Assembly (NCBI RefSeq): GCF_032399705.1
Contig: NZ_CP135922.1
Location: 4,526,001 to 4,590,000 of the forward strand
DNA from: Paenibacillus sp. BIC5C1
Lineage (GTDB): Bacteria; Bacillota; Bacilli; Paenibacillales; Paenibacillaceae
Reading direction: 5' to 3'
Length of the DNA: 64,000 nucleotides
Part shown: positions 1 to 9,484 of the stretch, one piece after another
Layout of the letters: each line of letters starts with the position of its first letter
How positions within the stretch are numbered: the stretch's first letter is position 1
Translations under genes and position numbers: made by a program
The notes under the pieces: generated by a model
Database searches by the model: none
What the model saw: the letters and a program-made list of their open reading frames with translations, nothing else
Told to the model about the DNA's origin: nothing

Positions 1-545
1 CCGAATACCGCTCCCGAGATGACATAACAGATAACGTACGCCGACACCACAATAATCGACACGAACATAATCAACGTGATGAGCTTGCTCAGCAACACTT
101 TCCAACGTTTGACTGGACGGGTCAGAAGCATTTTAATCGTACCTGTGGTGCGCTCACCAGATACCAGATCCGAAGCAATAGCCATTATGAGCAGTGGTAT
201 AAACAATCCAACGGCGTTATTCATGAATTCCCTCGTAAAAGTTACACCGCCAGGCTCCTTCGGATTGATATCATTCTCCAGATAGTATTGCATTTGCTGG
301 ATATATACAGTCCTGTACTTTTTGTATTCTTCTGGTACCCGGTCACTGCCAAGGGAGTTCTGATTATCCGTAATGGCTTGTTGCAGTTCAAGCCGCCAGT
401 CGCCGCCAAACTTGTCACGATTATTTTCCGCAGATTTCATCTGGGCATACGTAAACATCGGAACCAGGACCGCGAGTACGATAAAAATAATATAAAGACG
501 TTTTTTCTTTACCATCTTGATCGTTTCGTTTCGGATCAGCGGCAT
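1..545 (-). CDS. ABC-2 type transporter permease (3' part cut by window edge)
   Basis: About 181 codons are visible; the C-terminus lies outside the window. The start is the ATG at 545, four bases after the stop of the ATPase gene, so the two are translationally linked. A basic N-terminus leads into a membrane segment at about residues 15-34. A long extracytoplasmic stretch follows, then a hydrophobic segment (VGLFIPLLIMAIASDLVSGE), the motif TTGTIKMLLTRPVKRWKVLL and another membrane segment. The SGERTTGTIK...RPVKRW pattern is typical of ABC-2 permeases of the NatB/BcrB type. With the ATPase it should form an exporter in the cytoplasmic membrane. The substrate cannot be told from sequence. 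Confidence 0.85.
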   Translation of the reverse strand, partial: MPLIRNETIKMVKKKRLYIIFIVLAVLVPMFTYAQMKSAENNRDKFGGDWRLELQQAITDNQNSLGSDRVPEEYKKYRTVYIQQMQYYLENDINPKEPGGVTFTREFMNNAVGLFIPLLIMAIASDLVSGERTTGTIKMLLTRPVKRWKVLLSKLITLIMFVSIIVVSAYVICYVISGAVF

Positions 546-549
546 GATG

Positions 550-1515
550 TTACTCAATGGATTCACCTTCTGTCATTTTTAAGAATAGCTGTTCCAGCGT
601 AGGTTGAATCCGCTGCACTCCTTCAACCTGAATTCCGGCTTGCACCATTTGCTGGACCAGGGCTGGAATCCGATCTTCATGCATTTCAGCAACGACCGCA
701 TTCAGACCCAGCCCTGCAACAATCGTATCGTCCATAACATCAGCAGGCCGATCCACCAGGGAAATACCTGCATCCAGCAACATCCTTTTACCTTCATCCA
801 GCGGAGTAACATGCCATATTGCCAATTTGGAATGGTCTTCAATCAGTTCATCGACGCCGCCAACTGCCAGCACGCGCCCGGCACTGATAATTGCTACCCT
901 GTCACAAAGAAGCTGGATCTCGCTGAGCAAATGACTGCTGACGAACACTGCCATGCCTTCGCTTGCAAGCTGTTTGATAAAGACACGAAGTTCCTTAATC
1001 CCTTTAGGATCAAGTCCGTTCGTTGGCTCATCCAGAATCAGCAGCCGTGGGCGACTAAGCAATGCCTGTGCAATGCCAAGTCGTTGACGCATCCCCAGAG
1101 AGTAGGTTCTTACTTTATCATGAATCCGCTGATCGAGGCGTACAATATCTACGACTTCCTGAATACGGTCATTATCCACCCCTGGCTGCATCCGTGCAAA
1201 ATGCTCAAGATTCTCCCATCCGGTCAAATACGTGTACACTTCCGGGTTTTCAACAATGGAACCCACATATTTCAGGGCCCGTTCAGGATCACGGTTGACA
1301 TCATATCCACAGACTTGAATTTTACCTTCCGTGGGTTTAATCAGATCGACTAACATCCGGATGGTTGTTGTCTTCCCGGCACCATTGGGTCCCAGAAAAC
1401 CGAAAATTTCGCCTGGTTTAACGTCAAAAGTAACATCCTTAATGATCCACTTGCGTCCAATTTTTTTCTTCAGATGCTGCACGGACAATACGGAATCAGT
1501 CTGTTCTTGTGCCAT
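550..1515 (-). CDS. ABC-2 type transporter ATP-binding protein
   Basis: The 321-residue protein has Walker A GPNGAGKTT at residues 42-50, the signature YSLGMRQRL near 138 and Walker B LLILDEPTNGLD near 160. The C-terminal 90 residues resemble the extra domain of BcrA/NatA-type exporter ATPases. The start codon follows directly on the TAA of the SGNH gene with no spacer, and the stop is four bases before the permease ATG. The three genes therefore form one operon. It would power the permease encoded at 1-545. Bacitracin-like peptide resistance or sodium export are known roles for the family, but neither is shown here. Confidence 0.93.
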   Translation of the reverse strand: MAQEQTDSVLSVQHLKKKIGRKWIIKDVTFDVKPGEIFGFLGPNGAGKTTTIRMLVDLIKPTEGKIQVCGYDVNRDPERALKYVGSIVENPEVYTYLTGWENLEHFARMQPGVDNDRIQEVVDIVRLDQRIHDKVRTYSLGMRQRLGIAQALLSRPRLLILDEPTNGLDPKGIKELRVFIKQLASEGMAVFVSSHLLSEIQLLCDRVAIISAGRVLAVGGVDELIEDHSKLAIWHVTPLDEGKRMLLDAGISLVDRPADVMDDTIVAGLGLNAVVAEMHEDRIPALVQQMVQAGIQVEGVQRIQPTLEQLFLKMTEGESIE

Positions 1516-2382
1516 TTATTTACCGCTCCCTTCTGCTGGAGTCTCTGCTTGATATTCTTGTGCAATTCGAACCGCAATTTGCTCGTAGCCTTCTCCATTG
1601 GGATGAAAATGATCTGACGACAGATATTGTCCCAGATGATTTTCAAACAAATCAAATGTAGGTACGAGTGTCATCTTGTCCTCGTTGTTCAGAACCTTCA
1701 TCGCAGCATCGTTCCATGCAGCTACAACCGCATTTCCTGGCTCTTTGAGTTCTTTTACATCCCCAAACGGATTGTATAGCCCTATGTATGCAATCTGTGC
1801 ATCAGGGTTAATTTCTTTGACTTTCTTCAAGATCTCCTGCAAACGCTTCGACGTCTCAGGTAATGCCGCAGTAAGTGTCTCTGCCGTTGGAGCGTCTTCT
1901 CCCTGTAGAACTTGTCCACCCTGGAACAGATCATTGGCTCCAATCGACAACAGAATAAAGTTGGACTGTTGTAAGACATAACGTACGCCTTGTTCATCTA
2001 GCTTGCTCAATAACGCGTCTGTTCTCAAACCATTCACACCCATATTGTTAAGCACTTGCACATCATATCCTTGATCTTTGAGCAAATTACCTGCCCGCCT
2101 TACAAAACCAAGCCCCTCATCATCCCCCGTACCTCTTGCCAGGGAATCACCGATTACAGCCATTCGAATTTTGCCATCTTTCACCACAGGTGTTGATTGC
2201 CCGCTATCCTTGGCAGGTGTCGTTGTCTGCTGTCCTGTACCTAATCGGGCATCTCCCTCAGGAAAAATGACGTCTTTAATCGCGTATCCAAACCCAAATA
2301 ACAGCAGCAATGTTGTCAATATGGATACTGTGCTAATGGTTCTCCAGATCCATGGCGCTGAATCAAGATTCCTTTTTTTCAT
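1516..2382 (-). CDS. Membrane-anchored SGNH/GDSL hydrolase
   Basis: The 288-residue protein has an N-terminal membrane anchor at about residues 14-36, then a polar linker and an SGNH hydrolase domain. Block I is VIGDSLARG, with the nucleophile Ser near residue 80. Block III is SIGAND, and block V is SDHFHPNGEGY with the catalytic Asp and His. The family hydrolyses esters of lipids or acetylated sugars, here probably on the outer face of the membrane. It is the first gene of an operon with an ABC-2 exporter and ends exactly where the ATPase gene starts. That suggests it acts on the exported molecule or protects against the same agent. This is inference. Confidence 0.88.
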   Translation of the reverse strand: MKKRNLDSAPWIWRTISTVSILTTLLLLFGFGYAIKDVIFPEGDARLGTGQQTTTPAKDSGQSTPVVKDGKIRMAVIGDSLARGTGDDEGLGFVRRAGNLLKDQGYDVQVLNNMGVNGLRTDALLSKLDEQGVRYVLQQSNFILLSIGANDLFQGGQVLQGEDAPTAETLTAALPETSKRLQEILKKVKEINPDAQIAYIGLYNPFGDVKELKEPGNAVVAAWNDAAMKVLNNEDKMTLVPTFDLFENHLGQYLSSDHFHPNGEGYEQIAVRIAQEYQAETPAEGSGK

Positions 2383-2541
2383 TCTTCACATCTCCGCTCA
2401 TGTACACCTGGCTGGGTGCTTAAAATTTAAAATGATTTTACATTAAGATGACGCTTTTTCTAAATAACATAAATGTTCTGTCGTTAATTTGCAAATTTTG
2501 CCGCTGTATTAAGCAGAATTCAGTTTCAAACATGCTTTTAC

Positions 2542-2586
2542 AAAAAAAAGCTATGTCACGCACAGCTTCGAGCTGTGATGACATAA
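2542..2586 (-). terminator. Intrinsic terminator downstream of the CAP gene
   Basis: A two-part stem pairs 2552-2558 with 2579-2585 and 2561-2567 with 2571-2577 around a TCG loop. A-rich runs lie on the left and T-rich runs on the right, so it can work on both strands. It serves the minus-strand CAP gene ending at 2630. Confidence 0.8.
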
Positions 2587-2629
2587 CCTTTTTTTGAACT
2601 AAAATTAAAATATTCTTCAATAAAATGAA

Positions 2630-3427
2630 TTAGTTACCGATAAATTCTTGAGCCCAATATCCGTTGTAGAATCCAACACCAATTTTCGTGAAGTTTTTGC
2701 TTAGGATATTCGCACGGTGGCCTTCGCTATTCATCCAGGCTGTAACAACCTCTTGAGGTGTTTTTTGCCCTTTCGCGATATTCTCGCCAGCATAGCTGTA
2801 AGTGACTCCGAATTGTTTCATCATGTCAAACGGAGAACCATAGGTCGGTGATTGGTGATCAAAGTAATTGTTGTTGCTCATGTCTTTAACTTTGGCTACA
2901 GCCACTTTGTCCAAAAGAGCATCGGAAGCCAATGCGCCCAGGCCTGCTTTGGCACGTTCAGCGTTCACAAGTTTTACAACTTGAGCTGCAAAATCCGATT
3001 GTGTGCTCTCGCTACCACTGTTGCCTGTATTGCCTGTAGTCGTTCCAGTTCCAGTTCCACTATTTGAAGGATCTTTGGCTGGTGTAGTTGCCGGTTTATC
3101 TTCTTGAGTTGGTTTGGCAGGTGTTACCGGTTTGGCAGGAGTTGTCGGTTGAGCAGGTTTAGTTGTTTGATCAGGCTGTGTTGCAGGCTTCTCTACTGTG
3201 GTTTGCCCTTCGCCAGTGGATACAGTGTAACCATTATCTTTCAGCCATTGCTCAATGTACGCTTTTAAGCTTTCCGCACTCGTAATTTTATACGTAGTAG
3301 TTTTAGTCGTTGTTTTATATGATGCATCTGCAGCAGAAGCGGAAGCAGGGAGCATAACCCCTACGGCGAGTACGGCTGTCAGACTGCTGGTTACCACGGT
3401 TTTCATCCATTTCTTCTTCAAATTCAT
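2630..3427 (-). CDS. Secreted CAP/SCP (YkwD-like) domain protein
   Basis: The 265-residue protein has a signal peptide (KKK basic region, a hydrophobic core and an ASASA cleavage area near residue 33). A short Thr/Lys-rich region follows, then a low-complexity Pro/Thr linker at about residues 75-140. The CAP domain covers about 146-265, with the landmarks FDHQSP, GENIAKG and SEGHRANIL. Bacterial CAP proteins such as B. subtilis YkwD are exported; their biochemical role is mostly unknown. The start has AAGGAG seven bases upstream. It is a single-gene unit with its own promoter and terminator. Confidence 0.9.
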   Translation of the reverse strand: MNLKKKWMKTVVTSSLTAVLAVGVMLPASASAADASYKTTTKTTTYKITSAESLKAYIEQWLKDNGYTVSTGEGQTTVEKPATQPDQTTKPAQPTTPAKPVTPAKPTQEDKPATTPAKDPSNSGTGTGTTTGNTGNSGSESTQSDFAAQVVKLVNAERAKAGLGALASDALLDKVAVAKVKDMSNNNYFDHQSPTYGSPFDMMKQFGVTYSYAGENIAKGQKTPQEVVTAWMNSEGHRANILSKNFTKIGVGFYNGYWAQEFIGN

Positions 3428-3478
3428 TCATCTCCTTAGGAATATTAGTTATGACAACTTTGTAATTAATACTCTAGG

Positions 3479-3507
3479 AGTATATCAAGAGGATAGTAGA
3501 TTGTGAA
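3479..3507 (-). promoter_or_regulatory. SigA-type promoter of the CAP gene
   Basis: On the minus strand, TTCACA (3502-3507), a 17-base spacer and an extended -10, TGA-TATACT (hexamer 3479-3484). Each hexamer differs from consensus at one position. It lies about 50 bases before the CAP start. Confidence 0.65.
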
Positions 3508-3664
3508 CCCATAAATTATGGAAAAGTAACTTTTTTGTCATTTTTACTAGCTGTTTCAAGTGGGTGTAGACGGTTTATAGTACATTGCACCTTATCCTGC
3601 AAACTGCTCTTAAATCGCTGGTATATCAACTAAATATACAACCATCGTCCTTAAAATACGGCAT

Positions 3665-3707
3665 AAAAAAATGGCATCCGGACTTAAAAATGCTCGCCGA
3701 ATGCCAC
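3665..3707 (-). terminator. Intrinsic terminator after the GNAT gene
   Basis: TGGCAT (3672-3677) pairs with ATGCCA (3701-3706), extended inward by CCGG/CGCCGA pairing. An A-run at 3665-3671 is the U-tract on the minus strand. It lies in the 344-base gap between the CAP and GNAT genes; apart from it and the CAP promoter I see nothing else there. Confidence 0.7.
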
Positions 3708-3771
3708 TTATCTTCTTTTATCATTCACCGCACCAAAAACGTGAAGATCGCGATATAATAAAACACTTTTT

Positions 3772-4230
3772 CTATAGAAGGACTTTACTGAAACGATAGC
3801 CTCTCTTCTGGAAACCAATATGCTCGTAGAAAGAATAGGTTGTTGAAGTCACTTCACGGTTCGCTCCGGTGACAAACAATTGTTTCCCACCTTGCTGTCT
3901 GCCCCAATCCTCGGCACGGGCCATCAGACGACGACCAATTCCGCCCCCACGATGCTCTTGCCCTACTATCAAGGACGTAATTTGTGCGGCAGGTTCCGGA
4001 TAGGCATGACTTTGCACACATTGCAAGCCAATCACACCAATAATTTGTTCATCCACTTCGGCAACAAGCATGCATGCGTTTGGATTACTTTCCAAACATT
4101 CAATGCGCTCTTTCATGACATTGGCTGTTGTGGGATAGCTGACCTCTCGCATCAGTCCCGTTACCGCTTCAGCATCTCGCAGTTCACACTCTCGGATCAT
4201 CAGTACAGGGGCCTCAACATTATTGGACAT
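3772..4230 (-). CDS. GNAT family N-acetyltransferase
   Basis: The 152-residue protein is a single GNAT domain. The acetyl-CoA binding motif A is seen as [17 protein letters not shown] near residues 90-107, followed by the typical C-terminal [16 protein letters not shown]. The gene starts inside the last codons of purT, with an 11-base overlap, so it is translated from the purT message. The substrate is unknown. Coupling to purT may be organisational rather than functional. Confidence 0.9.
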   Translation of the reverse strand: MSNNVEAPVLMIRECELRDAEAVTGLMREVSYPTTANVMKERIECLESNPNACMLVAEVDEQIIGVIGLQCVQSHAYPEPAAQITSLIVGQEHRGGGIGRRLMARAEDWGRQQGGKQLFVTGANREVTSTTYSFYEHIGFQKRGYRFSKVLL

Positions 4231-5407
4231 GATTTACCTCCACTTTCAGCATATTAGCGGCTTGTACCGCTGTTTTACGAGCTTCTTCCACATCTTGGCC
4301 GGCACTTAATGCTACGGCCATTCGGCGTCCCACTTTGGCCTCAGGTTTACCAAATACACGAACCTGAGTACGAGGAAGCGCCAGTGCTTCTTCAATCCCG
4401 CCTACAGTAAAGTCAGATGTTTCATCATTAGCCTTCAGCGTTGCTGAAGCTCCCGGTGTCAGTAAATGTACATCTGTGACCGGAAAACCAAGAATTGCAC
4501 GCACATGCAGCGCAAACTCGGAACTATCTTGCGTTACCATAGTAACCATACCTGTATCATGCGGACGAGGCGACACCTCGCTGAACACGACTCCATCTGA
4601 TGTCAGGAATAATTCAACCCCGAACAGTCCATAACCACCGAGTTCATCCGTAACAGACTTGGCAATATGACAAGCTTGTTCCCATTGCTCCGGTGTCATC
4701 GCGTGAGGCTGCCACGATTCGACATAATCCCCATCTTTTTGAATGTGACCGATCGGAGGACAAAATACAGTCCCTGAGACAGATCTAACTGTGAGCAGCG
4801 TAATTTCGCTGTCAAACTTCACGAAGCTTTCCACAATGACTCGTACGGATTTGCCACGTGCTCCCGAAAGAGCAATATTCCAGCAATCCTCTACGTCATC
4901 CGCTGTACGGCATACACTCTGCCCTTTACCGGAAGAACTCATTAGTGGTTTGATGACGCATGGTGTGCCCAATTCACGAACAGCTTCCTGAAGTTGCTCC
5001 AGGTTGTCCGCAAAAAGATAGGCCGCTGTTGGAAGGTTCAATTGTTCGGCTGCCAGACGGCGGATGCCTTCGCGATCCATCGTTAAACGGGCAGCACGTG
5101 CCGTAGGAACGACACAAAATCCTTCTTCCTCAAGCTCGAGTAATGCTTCAGTTGCGATTGCTTCAATCTCAGGTACGATGTAATGAGGTTGTTCCTTTCG
5201 GATCAATTGTTTCAGAGCTTCGGCATTTAACATGTCGATGCAGTAAGACCGATGTGCAACCTGCATGGCAGGTGCGTTTTCGTAACGATCAACAGCGATC
5301 GTTTCTACTCCCAGTCGCTGGGCCTCAATAACGACCTCTTTTCCCAATTCTCCGCTGCCCAATAGCAGCATTTTTTTGGCTTGAGCCGAAAATGGAGCAC
5401 CCCACAT
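4220..5407 (-). CDS. purT: Formate-dependent phosphoribosylglycinamide formyltransferase
   Basis: PurT makes formyl-GAR from GAR, formate and ATP in de novo purine synthesis, as the folate-free alternative to PurN. The 395 residues match the usual family length. The N-terminal [20 protein letters not shown] is the PurT/PurK-like nucleotide fold. The ATP-grasp core carries SSSGKGQSV and [13 protein letters not shown], and [14 protein letters not shown] holds the metal and ATP ligands. GGGAGGA precedes the chosen ATG. The first 12 residues are a little longer than usual, so an internal start is possible. No purine riboswitch is seen in the 136 bases upstream. Confidence 0.95.
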   Translation of the reverse strand: MWGAPFSAQAKKMLLLGSGELGKEVVIEAQRLGVETIAVDRYENAPAMQVAHRSYCIDMLNAEALKQLIRKEQPHYIVPEIEAIATEALLELEEEGFCVVPTARAARLTMDREGIRRLAAEQLNLPTAAYLFADNLEQLQEAVRELGTPCVIKPLMSSSGKGQSVCRTADDVEDCWNIALSGARGKSVRVIVESFVKFDSEITLLTVRSVSGTVFCPPIGHIQKDGDYVESWQPHAMTPEQWEQACHIAKSVTDELGGYGLFGVELFLTSDGVVFSEVSPRPHDTGMVTMVTQDSSEFALHVRAILGFPVTDVHLLTPGASATLKANDETSDFTVGGIEEALALPRTQVRVFGKPEAKVGRRMAVALSAGQDVEEARKTAVQAANMLKVEVNHVQ

Positions 5408-5543
5408 GTTCTTTCCAATCCTCCCAAAGAGAAATCTTCTATATCTATCTCTCTATTTTCGGGGTTTTGGTTAAAGAATGCAAGAGTGCTCCCTATTTTT
5501 CTTGTGAATTTTACAAGATTTTTTGTGTTTTTTCGATCAATTT

Positions 5544-7394
5544 TTACAAAAATCTGTATTGAGCTTCTATTAATCCATTATAAACTCCTTGTTTCTGGAT
5601 AAGTTGCTCATGGTTTCCTTCTTCCTTGATTTCACCATGATCCAGCACGATAATGTTATCCGCATTTCGGATTGTGGAGAGACGGTGGGCCACCATAAAG
5701 GAAGTTCTTCCTTGCAGCAACACTTTCAAAGCCTCCTGAATTTTGAGCTCTGTTTCGGTGTCGATGCTGGCAGTCGCTTCATCCAAAATCAAGATTCGAG
5801 GGTCAGCCAGCAAGGCACGGGCAAAGGATAACAATTGCCGTTGTCCCATGGATAATACATTCCCGCGTTCTTCGACTTCCGTATCATATCCACCCGGCAG
5901 CTTCATAATAAATTCATGGGCATTAACAGCCTTCGCAGCTTCTTCCACTTCTTCATCGGTTGCACCCAGCCGTCCAAAACGAATATTATCACGAATGGTA
6001 CCTGAGAAAATGAACGTATCCTGCAATACAATACTGATCTGGCTGCGCAGACTTTCAACCGTTACATCCCTTACATCCTGACCATCTATGGTGAGACGTC
6101 CGCCAGATATGTCATAGAACCGGCTGATGAGATTGATAATGGTACTTTTACCTGAACCCGTATGACCTACAAGGGCAATCGATTGTCCGGCTCCTGCAGC
6201 GAAACTGATTCCCTTCAGCGCCTGTCTGCCCTTCTCATATTCAAACACGACATTGTCGAATACAATATCTCCTTTAATAGAAGCAAGCGGCTTGGCTCCA
6301 GGTTTATCTGCAATACTCGGCTCCTCATCCATAAACTCGAAGATCCGTTCGGAGGAAGCCATGGCAACGAGCAATTGATTGTACATCTGTCCCAGACGGT
6401 TGATCGGGTCCCAGAAGTTGCCGACATAGTTGGCAAAGGCAACAAGCAATCCAATTGTCAGCTGCCCCTCTTGAATCAGATAAGCACCAAACCAGAACAG
6501 GATTAACGTTCCGAAGCCGCCTGTAATTTCAATCAGAGGACCAAAGCCCTGGTTCATGGCTGATGCTCTATCCCATGATTTTTTGCTCGACAGATTCATG
6601 TTGTCAAAATACTTCATGTTTTCTTTTTCCTGCGTATACGCCTGAGTCACACGAATCCCCTGAATGGATTCATTCAAATGGGAGTTGATGCGGGAGTTTT
6701 TCATCCGTACATCCTGCCACGCACGGCGGATCAGCACACGCAGTTTGGTTGAAATAATAAACATGAGCGGAACCGTAATAATGACCGCGAGGCCCAGTTT
6801 CCAGTTGATCAGCAGCAAAATGACTATAATACCGAGCAGCTGCACACAGTCGATCATGACATTGACCGCACCGTTGGTGAACAGATCCTGCAGGGAGTTG
6901 ATATCATTGGTGACACGCACCAATACGGATCCCGCAGGTCTTTTGTCAAAGAAGTTAAAGGACAGCTTCTGGATATGTTTGAACAGATCCGAGCGAAGAT
7001 CGTAAATGACCCTTTGCCCGATAATGTTCGTCAATTTGATTCTGTACGTATTAGCCGCCCATTGAATCAGATACAACACAAGTACAGAACCGGCAATAAT
7101 ATAAAGCATCGTCAAGCTTGGCAAACCCGTTGCAGGTGCAATCGCTTTATCAATCGCCAAACTGATCAAAAATGGAACGGACAATTTTGTAATGGTACCC
7201 AAAATCATCATTAGAATAATAAGTGGCAAGAGTTGTCTTGCATAAGGTTTCATGTATGAGAACAAACGTCCGAACTCACGCCAATTAAACGGTTTTTCAA
7301 TTATTTCATCGTCCTGATATACAAAACGTTCATTCATTTTCTTGTCAGAGGTCTCTTTGACCTCGCGCCTATCGGCTACCGTTTCGGCACTCAT
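5544..7394 (-). CDS. ABC exporter half-transporter, catalytically competent subunit
   Basis: The 616-residue protein has six membrane segments (about residues 55-340) fused to a nucleotide-binding domain. Walker A is GHTGSGKS and the signature is the non-canonical LSMGQ. Walker B is LLILDEATASID, with the catalytic Glu present. The start overlaps the stop of the preceding half-transporter by four bases (ATGA), so the two are coupled and should form a heterodimer. This arrangement is that of YheI/YheH (BmrC/BmrD) and LmrCD multidrug exporters. About 40 polar residues precede the first membrane segment. The substrate is unknown. Confidence 0.93.
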   Translation of the reverse strand: MSAETVADRREVKETSDKKMNERFVYQDDEIIEKPFNWREFGRLFSYMKPYARQLLPLIILMMILGTITKLSVPFLISLAIDKAIAPATGLPSLTMLYIIAGSVLVLYLIQWAANTYRIKLTNIIGQRVIYDLRSDLFKHIQKLSFNFFDKRPAGSVLVRVTNDINSLQDLFTNGAVNVMIDCVQLLGIIVILLLINWKLGLAVIITVPLMFIISTKLRVLIRRAWQDVRMKNSRINSHLNESIQGIRVTQAYTQEKENMKYFDNMNLSSKKSWDRASAMNQGFGPLIEITGGFGTLILFWFGAYLIQEGQLTIGLLVAFANYVGNFWDPINRLGQMYNQLLVAMASSERIFEFMDEEPSIADKPGAKPLASIKGDIVFDNVVFEYEKGRQALKGISFAAGAGQSIALVGHTGSGKSTIINLISRFYDISGGRLTIDGQDVRDVTVESLRSQISIVLQDTFIFSGTIRDNIRFGRLGATDEEVEEAAKAVNAHEFIMKLPGGYDTEVEERGNVLSMGQRQLLSFARALLADPRILILDEATASIDTETELKIQEALKVLLQGRTSFMVAHRLSTIRNADNIIVLDHGEIKEEGNHEQLIQKQGVYNGLIEAQYRFL

Positions 7395-9163
7395 GAATTC
7401 ACCTGCTCCCCAGCCTCCCGCTTACCGCGGGCAATATAATCTGCGTATTGAATCTCATATACGTCCCGGTAAGGCCCAGGCTCTTCAATGAGACGTTTGT
7501 GTGTGCCACGTTGAACGACACGTCCTTCATCCAGTACCAGAATCTCATCTGCGTGACGCAAGGAAGAGATCCGATGCGCAATGATAAACGTCGTTCTTCC
7601 ACGCATGACTTCCTGGAATCCGGATTGAATTTCATGTTCGGTCTCCATGTCGACTGCACTGGTTGCATCATCCAGAACGAGAATTTTCGGATTCTTGAGC
7701 AAAGCTCTTGCAATCGCAATCCGTTGTTTCTGTCCTCCAGACAAGCCCATTCCCCGCTCCCCTACGACCGTATCGTATCCTTCTGGGAATTCCATGATGA
7801 ACTCATGTGCTTTGGCCAGTTTGGCTGCACGGATAATTTCATCCATGGTTACATTTTTGAGTCCATAAGAAATGTTGTTGCGAATGCTGGAAGAGAACAG
7901 GAACGTTTCCTGGAACACAGAAGCAATCTGACTCCGCAGGCTTCGGATTCCAATATCCTTGATATTTTTGCCGTCCAGCTTGATGGTGCCCGAGTTCACG
8001 TTGTATGCACGCATCAGGAGCTGAATAATGGTTGATTTACCCGAGCCTGTTCCTCCCAGGAAGCCAATGACGGAGCCTGGTGGCGCATCAAAGTTGATAT
8101 CGGTCACGGCCGGCATTTTATTGCCGTAGGCAAAGGTAACGGATTCAAAGGTCACATGCCCTTTGACTTGATCAGCCTCTACAATGACCGGATCTTCTGT
8201 CTCTTGTACATCTACCGGCGTATTCAAAAGTTCCAACACCCGTTCACCCGATGCTTTGGATTGCGTATAGTTATTGATATGGAAACCAAGGTTCCACATT
8301 GGACCGATTATGTACCAGATCAAACTGAAAAAGGCAACGAGTTGACCGAGTGTTAACGTTTTCTGAATAACCATGTTCCCACCAATGAGGAGCAGAAGAA
8401 CTACGCTGACCGAAGCGAGAATCTCCATGATCGGAAAATATTGACTCCATAATGTTGCTGCATGAATCTGGTTCGTTTTATAACGCTCGTTACGAACGGA
8501 AAACTTCTCCACTTCGTGAGGTTCACGTGCAAATGACTTTACAGTACGCACACCTGTAATATTCTCCTGTACTGCTGTCGTCAAAGAGCTGAGTGCCAGC
8601 CGCATTTCTTGGAATGCAGGGTGAATTCGGGATTCGAATCTCAGCGCAACGAAGGCAAGCAGAGGAATACATATGAGCGTTAGCAAGGTAAGCTTCCAAC
8701 TCATCGTCATCATCATGATTGCGCCGAATACGACCATCAGAACCATGTTGAGAATTTGAGCGAAGCCAAATCCGATAAAGTTACGGATCGCTTCCAGATC
8801 TCCCGTGAGGCGGGACATCAAATCTCCCGTTTTGGCCGTGTCGTAATACCGGAAGGATAAAAATTGAAGCTTTTCGTAACAAGCGTTACGAAGTCGGTAC
8901 GCCAGGAAGTTCCCCAGACGCCCTCCAAAAAGACCGTGTAAAAATTGCATTCCCGCTTTCAGAATAACGACACCTAATACCGTTAAAGCAAGTTTGGGAA
9001 CGTCTTCAAAATTGCGCGGAGTGATGACGTCATCAATCAGTATCCTTAGCAGGTTCGGATACACCAGTCCAAGCGCGGTCGCTATGGCGAGGCATAAGAT
9101 CGATAAAAATAAATACGTGCGCTTCTCCCAGAAAAAGATCTGCAATTGCCTGAGAACATCCAT
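7391..9163 (-). CDS. ABC exporter half-transporter, degenerate-site subunit
   Basis: The 590-residue protein starts at MDVLRQLQIFF, where AGAGGAGGAGAG precedes the ATG at 9163. A longer reading back to 9256 has no ribosome binding site. The architecture is six membrane segments followed by an ATPase domain: Walker A GGTGSGKS, canonical signature LSGGQ and Walker B ILVLDDATSAVD. Asp replaces the catalytic Glu after Walker B. That marks the degenerate ATP site of heterodimeric exporters (BmrC/YheI type). It is the first gene of a two-gene operon with the partner at 5544-7394. Confidence 0.93.
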   Translation of the reverse strand: MDVLRQLQIFFWEKRTYLFLSILCLAIATALGLVYPNLLRILIDDVITPRNFEDVPKLALTVLGVVILKAGMQFLHGLFGGRLGNFLAYRLRNACYEKLQFLSFRYYDTAKTGDLMSRLTGDLEAIRNFIGFGFAQILNMVLMVVFGAIMMMTMSWKLTLLTLICIPLLAFVALRFESRIHPAFQEMRLALSSLTTAVQENITGVRTVKSFAREPHEVEKFSVRNERYKTNQIHAATLWSQYFPIMEILASVSVVLLLLIGGNMVIQKTLTLGQLVAFFSLIWYIIGPMWNLGFHINNYTQSKASGERVLELLNTPVDVQETEDPVIVEADQVKGHVTFESVTFAYGNKMPAVTDINFDAPPGSVIGFLGGTGSGKSTIIQLLMRAYNVNSGTIKLDGKNIKDIGIRSLRSQIASVFQETFLFSSSIRNNISYGLKNVTMDEIIRAAKLAKAHEFIMEFPEGYDTVVGERGMGLSGGQKQRIAIARALLKNPKILVLDDATSAVDMETEHEIQSGFQEVMRGRTTFIIAHRISSLRHADEILVLDEGRVVQRGTHKRLIEEPGPYRDVYEIQYADYIARGKREAGEQVNS

Positions 9164-9350
9164 GTCTCTCCTCCTCTTATATCGTTCAAAAACAGTATGA
9201 ACATTTATGAAGTTTATCACCGTCCCCCATTCGCGGCAAAGCGAATAAGCGACCATATTCAGGCTACTTTCACCTTAATGCGTCATTAAGGAAGGTAGAT
9301 ACCCTCCTATCAATCAAATGTTTGAATATTCTCTTCCTTTCAGGTTGTTC

Positions 9351-9403
9351 GTACCAAAAAAGGCTCCCTGTATGCCTTTAGAGGCAGGGGCCTTTTTTGG
9401 TAC
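9351..9403 (-). terminator. Intrinsic terminator after the double-dynamin gene
   Basis: A near-perfect inverted repeat begins with GTACCAAAAAAGG at 9351 and ends with CCTTTTTTGGTAC at 9403. The inner GC-rich stem is flanked by A- and T-runs, so it is bidirectional. It separates the dynamin gene from the ABC exporter operon. Confidence 0.85.
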
Positions 9404-9484
9404 AACGACAACATTTCAAAATATCGCTGTATATCTTATTTCGCTTTTCAACCGTTTACATACAGACATGGATTCGAATCCCTT

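Noticed and set aside
604..1353. 249-codon plus-strand ORF opposite the ABC ATPase
   Set aside because: It is a shadow of the ATPase gene, which has all expected motifs on the other strand.
7448..8035. 195-codon plus-strand ORF opposite the ABC exporter gene
   Set aside because: Antisense shadow with no start signal.
9164..9256. N-terminal extension of the first ABC half-transporter
   Set aside because: The upstream start has no ribosome binding site, while AGAGGAGGAGAG lies right before the ATG at 9163.
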